Source: DATBDE01 sp036270095
GTDB taxonomy: Bacteria > Actinomycetota > Thermoleophilia > Solirubrobacterales > Solirubrobacteraceae
Assembly (NCBI GenBank): GCA_036270095.1
Contig: DATBDE010000135.1
Span: 1-16,304, forward strand
Length of the DNA: 16,304 nucleotides
Direction: 5' to 3'
The notes under the pieces are model-generated. The model saw only the letters and a list, made by a program, of their open reading frames with translations. It searched no databases and was not told the origin of the DNA. Shown here piece by piece: positions 6,610-13,260 of this stretch. Positions within the stretch are counted from its first letter, which is position 1. Every line of letters begins with the position of its first letter. Made by a program: the position numbers and the translations under genes.

Positions 6610-7683
6610 GTGAGCACCGCCGGGAAGATCACCGCGATTCTCAACCCTGGACGGATGCTCGCCGACGGCATCCCCTACCCGGACTACGCGGCCGCCCTGG
6701 AGATGCTCGACGCCGACGGCGACTGGTTCGACTTCTGGATGGGCATCAGCCGCCGCTACGAGGAGCTCGGGATCGGGGCTCGCGAAGCCGGCAACGACGT
6801 GTCGGCCGGCGAGTGGCTGTGGCACGCCTCGCTGAGCGCGCACTACGCGCAGTTCATGTGGTTCCACGACCCCGAGCGGCGGGAGGCGGGCCAGCACGCC
6901 AAGGTCGCGCTCTACCGCGACGCGGCGCCGTTCATGGCACCGGCCGCCGAGCGCCTCGACCTGCCGTTCGAGGACACCGCGATCCCCGCCTACCTGCGCC
7001 GTCCCGACGTCGACGGCCCGGTCCCCTGCGTCGTGCTCATCGGCGGCCTGGAGAGCACCAAGGAGGAGAGCTGCCTCTTCGAGGCCATGTGCCTGCGCCG
7101 CGGCATGGCCACGCTGGCCTTCGACGGGCCTGGCCAGGGCGAGATGTTCTTCACCCGCAAGCTCGGCCCGAGCTTCGAGAAGGTCACCTCGACCGTCGTC
7201 GACCACCTCGAGAACACCGACGGGATCGACGCGGACCGCATCGGCGTGCTCGGCCGCAGCCTCGGCGCCTACTACTCCGTGCTCTCGGCCTCGTGCGACC
7301 CGCGCTTGGGCGCCTGCGTGGCCTGGGGCGCCTGCTTTGACCTCTCCGACCTCGACACCATGCCGCCGCACACGCGCGACGGCTTCATCTACGTCACCGG
7401 CATCGAGGACCGCGACGAGGCCACGGCGCACCTCCACGCGTCAATCGATCTCGCACAAGTCATCGACGGCCTGCGCTGTCCGACCTACGTCGTGCACGGC
7501 TACCACGACAGGATCTTCACCATGCCCCAGGTCGAGCTCCTGCGCGAGCGGGTCATCAACGCGCCGATCGAGATCGACGTCGAGATAGACGGCGACCACT
7601 GCTGCCACAACATGGGCCCGATCGTGCGACCGCGCATGGCGGACTGGATGGCCCAACGCCTCGCGGAGGTACCCGCGCGGTGA
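6610..7683 (+). CDS. Alpha/beta hydrolase, 2,6-dihydroxypseudooxynicotine hydrolase-like (C-C bond hydrolase)
   Basis: This 357-residue cytoplasmic hydrolase resembles 2,6-dihydroxypseudooxynicotine hydrolase of Arthrobacter nicotinovorans, which cuts a C-C bond in nicotine breakdown. Shared blocks recognised from memory are IGGLESTKEES (144-154), FDGPGQGEMF (171-180), IGVLGRSLGA (211-220) and DGDHCCHN (327-334). The triad reads S217 in GRSLG, D300 in HGYHD and H330 in DGDH. The N-terminal third (about 1-120) is helical and rich in Trp and Phe, like the cap domain of that enzyme. The loop after residue 240 differs: where I recall the nicotine enzyme having a functionally important Glu (in DLETP), this protein has M251, so the substrate is probably different. 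GTG 6610 is the only credible start, and no ribosome site is visible. The stop overlaps the start of the next gene by four bases (GTGA), tying it to the molybdenum hydroxylase operon. Confidence 0.85.
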   Translation: MSTAGKITAILNPGRMLADGIPYPDYAAALEMLDADGDWFDFWMGISRRYEELGIGAREAGNDVSAGEWLWHASLSAHYAQFMWFHDPERREAGQHAKVALYRDAAPFMAPAAERLDLPFEDTAIPAYLRRPDVDGPVPCVVLIGGLESTKEESCLFEAMCLRRGMATLAFDGPGQGEMFFTRKLGPSFEKVTSTVVDHLENTDGIDADRIGVLGRSLGAYYSVLSASCDPRLGACVAWGACFDLSDLDTMPPHTRDGFIYVTGIEDRDEATAHLHASIDLAQVIDGLRCPTYVVHGYHDRIFTMPQVELLRERVINAPIEIDVEIDGDHCCHNMGPIVRPRMADWMAQRLAEVPAR

Positions 7684-8531
7684 AGCCCGCCGCGTTCGAT
7701 TACGCGGCCCCAACGTCTCTGGACGAGGCGCTCCAGCTCCTAGCGGCCAACGACACGGCCAAGGTCCTGGCCGGGGGGCAGAGCCTGATCCCGCTGCTCA
7801 ACCTGCGCCTGGCCGAGCCCGAGCTGCTGATCGACCTGCGCCGCGTCCCCGGCCTGAACGAGATCGCCCGCCAGGGCAACGAGCTCGTCATCGGCGCCAC
7901 CGTGCGCCAGCGCCAGGCCGAGCGCGACCCGCTCGTGGCCGAGGACGCACCCCTGATCACCGCGGCGCTGGCCGAGGTCGGCCACCCGCAGATCCGCTCG
8001 CGCGGGACCGTCGGCGGCAGCATCGCCCACGCCGACCCCGCCGCCGAGCTGCCCGCCGCCCTGGTCGCCCTCGACGGCCGCGTGATCGCCCGCGGCCCGG
8101 GCGGCGAGCGCTCGATCCCCGCCGCCGACTTCTACCTCGGGTTCCTCACCACCGCGCTCGACGACGACGAGATCCTCGTCGCCGTCGCCCTGCCGGCGGC
8201 TCCGCCGCGCACGGGGGCGGCCTGCGTCGAGATCGCCCAGCGCGCAGGCGACTACGCCGCCTGCGGCGCCGTCGCCCAGGTCACGCTCGACGACGCGGGC
8301 ACCATCGCGCAGGCGCGCGTCGCCCTGATCGGCGCCACCGACCGCCCGGTCCGCGCCGCCGCCGTCGAGGAGGCGCTCGCCGGCGGGGCGAGCATCGCGG
8401 ATGCCGCCCGCCACGCGGGCGACGGGGTCGAGCCGATCGACGACCCGCGCGTTCCCTCCGCCTATCGCATCCACCTCGCCGGCGTGGTCACGCGCCGGGC
8501 GCTCGAGCAGGCAAGGAGCCGCGCCGCATGA
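7680..8531 (+). CDS. Molybdenum hydroxylase, FAD-binding medium subunit
   Basis: This 283-residue protein is the FAD subunit of a xanthine dehydrogenase/CO dehydrogenase-family molybdenum hydroxylase. It passes electrons from the 2Fe-2S subunit to FAD. The FAD-binding motifs are AGGQSLIPLLNLRL (residues 31-44) and RGTVGGSIAHADPAAELP (108-125), followed by the C-terminal CO dehydrogenase flavoprotein domain. GTG 7680 overlaps the hydrolase stop by four bases, with a GGAGG ribosome site at 7665-7669. Its own stop overlaps the ATG of the next gene (ATGA). The M-S-L gene order is typical of the CoxMSL/NdhLSM-type enzymes. The acceptor and substrate cannot be told from this subunit. Confidence 0.94.
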   Translation: MKPAAFDYAAPTSLDEALQLLAANDTAKVLAGGQSLIPLLNLRLAEPELLIDLRRVPGLNEIARQGNELVIGATVRQRQAERDPLVAEDAPLITAALAEVGHPQIRSRGTVGGSIAHADPAAELPAALVALDGRVIARGPGGERSIPAADFYLGFLTTALDDDEILVAVALPAAPPRTGAACVEIAQRAGDYAACGAVAQVTLDDAGTIAQARVALIGATDRPVRAAAVEEALAGGASIADAARHAGDGVEPIDDPRVPSAYRIHLAGVVTRRALEQARSRAA

Positions 8532-9013
8532 GCACGCACACCATCCGCGTCACCGTCAACGGGACCGAGCACGAAGCCGAGGTCCCCGCCCGCCTCACCC
8601 TTGCCGACTTCCTGCGCGAGCGCCTCGACTTGACCGCCACCCACCTCGGCTGTGAGCACGGCGTGTGCGGCGCCTGCACGATCCTGCTCGACGGCGAGAC
8701 GGCGCGCTCCTGCATCATGCTCGCCGCCCAGGCCGACGGCTCGGAGATCACGACGCTCGAGGGCGTCGTCGCCGAGGACGAGGACCTGCACCCGGTCCAG
8801 CAGGCCTTCTGGGACCGCCACGGCCTGCAGTGCGGGTTCTGCACCCCCGGGATCATCATGTCGACGCTCGAGCTGCTGCGCGAGCACCCGGAGCCCACGC
8901 GCGAGCAGATCGACGACGCGCTCGGCGGCCACCTCTGCCGCTGCACCGGCTACGTGAAGATCGTCGAGGCGGTCGAGCAGGCCGCCGGCGAGCTCCGCAG
9001 GAGCCGGGCGTGA
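8528..9013 (+). CDS. Molybdenum hydroxylase, 2Fe-2S small subunit
   Basis: This 161-residue iron-sulfur subunit of the molybdenum hydroxylase carries two 2Fe-2S clusters that relay electrons from the molybdenum centre to FAD. The N-terminal plant-ferredoxin-like cluster uses C42, C47, C50 and C62 (CEHGVCGAC, then C eleven residues on). The C-terminal helical cluster uses C102, C105, C137 and C139 (CGFC and CRC). All eight cysteines are present and correctly spaced, and the length is standard. ATG 8528 has an AAGGAG ribosome site at 8513-8518 and a four-base overlap with the FAD subunit gene. The stop overlaps the GTG of the large subunit. It is the only small subunit in view, so both large subunits may depend on it. 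Confidence 0.95.
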   Translation: MSTHTIRVTVNGTEHEAEVPARLTLADFLRERLDLTATHLGCEHGVCGACTILLDGETARSCIMLAAQADGSEITTLEGVVAEDEDLHPVQQAFWDRHGLQCGFCTPGIIMSTLELLREHPEPTREQIDDALGGHLCRCTGYVKIVEAVEQAAGELRRSRA

Positions 9014-11352
9014 GCGCCGGCGACGGGCGCCCGTTCGGCGCCCCGCTGAAGCGCAAGGAGGACCCGCGGCTGCTGCGGGGCCGGGGCAAGTACATCTCCG
9101 ACATCAAGCTCCACGGGATGCTGCACGCGGCCGTCGTGCGCAGCCCGCACCCGCACGCCGAGATCCGCGGCATCGACACCGCGGTGCTGCTGGCCGACCC
9201 GCGCTGCATGGCCGTGCTCACCGCCGCCGACTTCGAGGACATGCCCGAGCTCGTCTGCATCGACGCCGAGGAGACCACGCTGCCGTTCCTGCAGCCCGCC
9301 CTGGCCCGGGACAAGGTGCGCTACGTGGGCGAGCCGGTCGCGGTGATCGTGGCCGAGGACCGCTACGACGCCGAGGACCTGATGACGCTCCTGGAGGTCG
9401 ACTACGCGCCGCTGCCCGCGGTGGTCGACCCCGAGCGCGCGCTGGAGCCCGACGCCCCGATCCTGCACTTCCAGTCCAACCTCACCGACACCCTGCACTA
9501 CAGCGACGGCGACGCCGCCGGCGCCCTCGCCAGCGCCCCCCACGTGCTGCGCGAGCGCTTCGCGACCCAGCGCTACGCCGGCATGCCGATGGAGACCCGC
9601 GGCGTCATCGCCGCCTACGAGGAGCGCAGCGGCTTCACGCTCTACAGCTCCACCCAGGTCCCCAACGGGGTCAAGACCAACCTGCAGACCGCGCTCGGCC
9701 TGCCCGAGAACGGCATCCGCGTGATCGCCCCCGACCTCGGCGGCGGCTTCGGGGTCAAGCTGCAGATCTACCCGGAGGAGATCCTCCTGTGCCGGATCGC
9801 GCAGCGCGTCAAGCGCCCGGTCAAGTGGATCGAGGACCGCTGGGAGCACTTCGTCTCCACCACCCACGGGCGCGAGCAGTTCCACGACGTCGAGGTGGGC
9901 TACGACGACGAGGGCCGGATCCTCGCCATCCGCGACGACTGCGTGACCAACACCGGGGCCTACCTGCAGAGCCTGACCATGGTCGAGCCGTTCATCGGCG
10001 TGTGCATGCTCACCGGGCCCTACCACCTCGAGAACTTCGAGGCCACGGCCAAGGTGGTGATGACGAACAAGACGCCGATGAACCCGTTCCGCGGCGTCGG
10101 CCACGTGCAGGCCGCGTTCACGATGGAGCGGATCATCGACAGCGTCGCCGCCGACCTCGGGCTCGACCCGGTGCAGGTGCGGCTGCGCAACATGATCCAA
10201 CCCGAGCAGCTGCCGCTGAACCGCAAGTTCGGCAACGTGCTGGCGGGCACGATCGTCTACGACTCCGGCGATTACCCGACCTGCCTGAAGAAGGCGGCCG
10301 CGCTAGCCGGCCACGCCGACTTCGCCGACGAGCAGGAGCAGGCGCGGGCCGAGGGCCGCTACATCGGCATGGGCATCGGCTGCTTCGTCGAGGAGACCGG
10401 CCTGGGGCCGTACGAGTCCGGCACCGTCCGCGTCGAGCCGTCGGGCAAGGTCACCGTGCTCACCGGCGCGTGCAGCAGCGGCCAGGGCCACGCGACCACG
10501 CTGGCCCAGATCGCCGCCGACGAGCTCAGCGTCGACATGGACGACATCCAGGTGCTGCACGGCGACACCGACCTCGTGCGCTTCGGCGTCGGCACCTACG
10601 CCAGCCGCACCGCCGCGGTCGGCGGCACGGCCGTGCGCCAGGCCGCCGGCAAGGCCAAGGACCGGGCCGCGTTCATCGCCGGCCAGCTCCTCGAGGTCGA
10701 CCCGGTCGACCTCGAGCTGCGCGACGGCGCCTTCACGGTCGCCGGCTCGCCCGGCGCCTCGGTGTCGCTGGCCGACGTGGCCAGTGCGGTCGCGCCGGGC
10801 TCGCCGCTGCCCGAGGCCGTCGCCGACTACGGCCTCGAGGCCACCGACGTCTTTCATCCGAAGACCAACACGTTCGCGTATGGCGTCCACGTGGCCACGG
10901 TGGAGGTGGACATCGAGACCGGGGTGGTCAAGCACCTGCGCCACGTCGTGGTCAACGACTCGGGCCGGGTCATCAACCCGCTGATCCTCGAGGGCCAGGT
11001 CCAGGGCGGCGTCGCGCTGGGCGTGGGCGGGGCGTTGCTGGAGGAGATCCTCTACGACGACGACGGCCAGCCCCGCAACCCGAACTTCATGGACTACCTG
11101 GTGCCCGGCGTCGAGAACGTCTCGCCCGAGATCGTCGTCGAGCACATGGAGATCCCCACGCCGCTGAACCCCGACGGCATCAAGGGCGGCGGCGAGGGCG
11201 GCGCGGTCGGCGCGCCGGCGGCCATCGCCAACGCGGTGGCGAACGCGATCCGCCCGGCCCGCATCGCCGCGACCCCGCTGTTTCCGGCGCGCGTGCACGA
11301 GGCGATCGTCGCGGCGGGGCTGGGCGCTACTGTCGAAGGGACCAAGTCATGA
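9010..11352 (+). CDS. Molybdenum hydroxylase, molybdopterin large subunit (L1)
   Basis: This 780-residue catalytic subunit holds the molybdopterin cytosine dinucleotide cofactor and hydroxylates its substrate with water-derived oxygen. The N-terminal a/b hammerhead domain (about 15-140) precedes the Mo-binding domains. Visible sites are GGGFG (244-248), PFRGVG with R361, ACSSGQGH (487-494), and the base-catalyst glutamate E729 in KGGGEGGAVGAP near the C-terminus. The CO dehydrogenase cysteine loop (VAYRCSFR) is absent, so it is not a CO oxidiser. GTG 9010 overlaps the small-subunit stop (GTGA) and has an AGGAG site at 8999-9003; the open frame upstream of it merely overlaps the small-subunit gene. 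The stop overlaps the regulator start. Nearby C-C and amide hydrolases suggest an N-heteroaromatic or aldehyde substrate (inference). Confidence 0.94.
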   Translation: MSAGDGRPFGAPLKRKEDPRLLRGRGKYISDIKLHGMLHAAVVRSPHPHAEIRGIDTAVLLADPRCMAVLTAADFEDMPELVCIDAEETTLPFLQPALARDKVRYVGEPVAVIVAEDRYDAEDLMTLLEVDYAPLPAVVDPERALEPDAPILHFQSNLTDTLHYSDGDAAGALASAPHVLRERFATQRYAGMPMETRGVIAAYEERSGFTLYSSTQVPNGVKTNLQTALGLPENGIRVIAPDLGGGFGVKLQIYPEEILLCRIAQRVKRPVKWIEDRWEHFVSTTHGREQFHDVEVGYDDEGRILAIRDDCVTNTGAYLQSLTMVEPFIGVCMLTGPYHLENFEATAKVVMTNKTPMNPFRGVGHVQAAFTMERIIDSVAADLGLDPVQVRLRNMIQPEQLPLNRKFGNVLAGTIVYDSGDYPTCLKKAAALAGHADFADEQEQARAEGRYIGMGIGCFVEETGLGPYESGTVRVEPSGKVTVLTGACSSGQGHATTLAQIAADELSVDMDDIQVLHGDTDLVRFGVGTYASRTAAVGGTAVRQAAGKAKDRAAFIAGQLLEVDPVDLELRDGAFTVAGSPGASVSLADVASAVAPGSPLPEAVADYGLEATDVFHPKTNTFAYGVHVATVEVDIETGVVKHLRHVVVNDSGRVINPLILEGQVQGGVALGVGGALLEEILYDDDGQPRNPNFMDYLVPGVENVSPEIVVEHMEIPTPLNPDGIKGGGEGGAVGAPAAIANAVANAIRPARIAATPLFPARVHEAIVAAGLGATVEGTKS

Positions 11353-12134
11353 CCCGTGTCGACGCCAAACGGAGATCCGGCCGCCGGCCGCGCCGTGCGG
11401 CCTCCGCCCCGGTCGTCCCGCAGCTCGAGAGCCGCACGCTGGCCGAGCAGGCCCGCGCGGCCATCCTCTCCGCCATCCTCGAGCAGCGCTTCGAGAACCG
11501 CCTGCCGTCCGAGGACGAGCTGGCCAAGATGCTCAACGTCAGCCGGACGACGATCCGCACGGCGCTGCAGCGCTTGGAGCAGGACGGCATCGTCAGCCGG
11601 CGGCGCGCCGTGGGCACGACCATCAACGCGCACGTCGCGCCGGCCAACCTCGCCCTCCAGCGCCTGGTCGGCTTCGACCTCCTGCTCGCGGAGAAGGGCT
11701 ACGCGATCCGCACGGACGTCAGCTGGTCACGCGACGCGGCACCGCCCGAGGCGGCCGCGGCGTTCGCGCTCGAGGACGGCGAGGACTACTGCGTCACCAG
11801 CAAGGCCTACTACGCCGATGAGCGCCTGGCCATCCACATCCGCGACGTCATCCCGTGGTCGCACCTGCGCACCGAGAGCCTGGGCGACCAGATCCCGGCC
11901 TCGATGTTCGACTTCAGCCGGGAGTTCCTGGTCGACCCGATCGACCACGCCATCGTCCAGATCGTGCCCGCCGTCAAGGACGGCAAGCAGAACACGCAGC
12001 TGCGGGTGGGCAAGGGCGACGCCTTCGTGCGCCTGTACGAGACCCACTACTCGTCGGGCGGCCAGCCGCTGGCCTTCTCGATCATCGACGGAGACCCGCA
12101 CTACGTGCAGCTGGAGGTCTTCCGAAGGAGCTGA
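11349..12134 (+). CDS. GntR-family transcription regulator, HutC/UTRA type
   Basis: This 261-residue regulator has a basic N-terminal tail (KRRSGRRPRR, residues 7-16), a GntR winged helix-turn-helix (about 29-95, with RLPSEDELAKMLNVSRTTIR holding the recognition helix and EQDGIVSRRRAVGT the wing), and a C-terminal UTRA ligand-binding domain (about 110-258). HutC-type proteins usually repress their own catabolic operon until a pathway metabolite binds (established for the family). The ATG overlaps the L1 stop by four bases, with AAGGGA at 11336-11341. Being inside the hydroxylase operon, it is probably autoregulated. The palindrome at 6591-6599 is a candidate site. The extended arginine-rich tail is longer than usual and may add non-specific DNA contacts. 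Confidence 0.92.
   Translation: MTRVDAKRRSGRRPRRAASAPVVPQLESRTLAEQARAAILSAILEQRFENRLPSEDELAKMLNVSRTTIRTALQRLEQDGIVSRRRAVGTTINAHVAPANLALQRLVGFDLLLAEKGYAIRTDVSWSRDAAPPEAAAAFALEDGEDYCVTSKAYYADERLAIHIRDVIPWSHLRTESLGDQIPASMFDFSREFLVDPIDHAIVQIVPAVKDGKQNTQLRVGKGDAFVRLYETHYSSGGQPLAFSIIDGDPHYVQLEVFRRS
12125..12130 (+). promoter_or_regulatory. Strong ribosome binding site of the XdhC/CoxI gene
   Basis: AAGGAG lies five bases before ATG 12136. It decides this start among several in-frame open codons that continue upstream through the regulator gene, and it is one of the best Shine-Dalgarno matches in the window. Confidence 0.7.
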
Positions 12135-12135
12135 C

Positions 12136-13260
12136 ATGAATCCGGAAGCCCAAACCCGTGAGGCCATGCTGCGCTGGATCACCGAGGGGCGCCGGTTCGC
12201 CACCGCGGTCCTCGTCGAGGTGCTGGGCTCGGCCCCGCTCGACCCCGGCGCGACGATGCTCATCGACGCCAATGGCGCGATCGAGGGCTCGGTCACCGGC
12301 GGCTGCGTCGAGGGGGCGCTGGTCGAGGAGGCCCAGCGCGTGCTCGGCGGCGGCGAGGCTGCGGTCAAGACCTACGGCATCTCGGACGAGCTCGCCGGGG
12401 ACGTCGGCCTGATGTGCGGCGGCACCGTGCGCATCCTCGTCTCCGAGGTCACCGAGGACGACGCGCCCGCGCTCGTCGCGGCGTTGCTGGCCGAGGCCGA
12501 GGGCCGGCCGGCGGCCATCGCCACGCTGCTGGACGGCCCCAACGCCGGGCGTCGGCTGTCCGTGGTCGGGGACGACCTGACGGGCGAGTTCGGCGTCACC
12601 GACCTCCTGGACCGCTCGGTCAGCCGCGAGGCGGTCGGGCTGCTGGCCCGCGGCGTGACCATGATCCGTCGCTACGGCGCCGACGGCTCGACCATGGGCG
12701 ACGACCTGCGGGTGTTCGTACTGTCCTACGCCACCCCGGCGCGCCTGATCGTGTTCGGCGCCATCGACTTCTCCGCCGCCGTCGCCCGCCTGGCCCGCGA
12801 CATCGGCTATCACGTCACGATCGTCGACGCGCGCCGGCCGTTCCTGCAGAGCGGCCGCTTCGACGCCGCCCACGAGCTCGTCTTCGAGTGGCCCGACCGC
12901 TACCTCGCGGACGTCGAGCTGGGCGAGCGCGACGTCGTGCTCGTGTTCACGCACGACGCCAAGTTCGACGAGCCGGCGCTGATCGGCGCCCTGCGGACCG
13001 ACGCGGGCTACATCGGCGCGCTCGGCAGCCGCAACACGCAGGACCGCCGCCGCGAGCGGCTTCTCGAGGCGGGCCTCACGCAGGAGGACGTCGACCGCAT
13101 CGCCGCGCCGTGCGGGCTCGACATCGGCGCCGCCTCCCCCACGGAGACCGCGATCTCCGTGCTCGGCGAGGTCATCGCGGCACAGAACGGCCGCGCCGGC
13201 GGGCGGCTGGGCGACGCCTCCGGGCCGATCCGGCGCAGCTCCGAGCTGAGCGTTTCGTGA
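12136..13260 (+). CDS. XdhC/CoxI-family molybdenum cofactor maturation factor
   Basis: This 374-residue protein belongs to the XdhC/CoxI family, which binds molybdenum cofactor and helps sulfurate and insert it into xanthine-dehydrogenase-type enzymes. It is not part of the final enzyme. The N-terminal XdhC domain shows GSVTGGCVEG (51-60, with C57) and LMCGGTVRIL (C94). The C-terminal Rossmann domain begins at ARLIVFGAIDFSAAVARLARDIGYHVTIVDARRPF, read here in pieces. The usual GAGHVA is replaced by GAIDFS, as I recall for CoxI-type members. The end carries IGALGSR and the family tail GRAGGRL...GPIRR. It starts one base after the regulator and its stop overlaps the GTG of the second large subunit, so it sits between the two Mo subunits and could serve both. 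Confidence 0.92.
   Translation: MNPEAQTREAMLRWITEGRRFATAVLVEVLGSAPLDPGATMLIDANGAIEGSVTGGCVEGALVEEAQRVLGGGEAAVKTYGISDELAGDVGLMCGGTVRILVSEVTEDDAPALVAALLAEAEGRPAAIATLLDGPNAGRRLSVVGDDLTGEFGVTDLLDRSVSREAVGLLARGVTMIRRYGADGSTMGDDLRVFVLSYATPARLIVFGAIDFSAAVARLARDIGYHVTIVDARRPFLQSGRFDAAHELVFEWPDRYLADVELGERDVVLVFTHDAKFDEPALIGALRTDAGYIGALGSRNTQDRRRERLLEAGLTQEDVDRIAAPCGLDIGAASPTETAISVLGEVIAAQNGRAGGRLGDASGPIRRSSELSVS

Noticed and set aside
6600..7340. Alternative plus-strand gene starting at ATG 6600 just after the palindrome
   Set aside because: Its translation is Arg/Pro-rich without motifs, and the frame starting at GTG 6610 encodes the clear hydrolase.
8665..9009. N-terminal extension of the L1 large subunit upstream of GTG 9010
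   Set aside because: It overlaps the 2Fe-2S subunit in another frame and lacks family similarity; the GTGA overlap and AGGAG site support GTG 9010.
9010..11352. L1 as a CO dehydrogenase large subunit (CoxL)
   Set aside because: The diagnostic cysteine loop of form I CO dehydrogenase is missing; the protein fits the broader molybdenum hydroxylase family.
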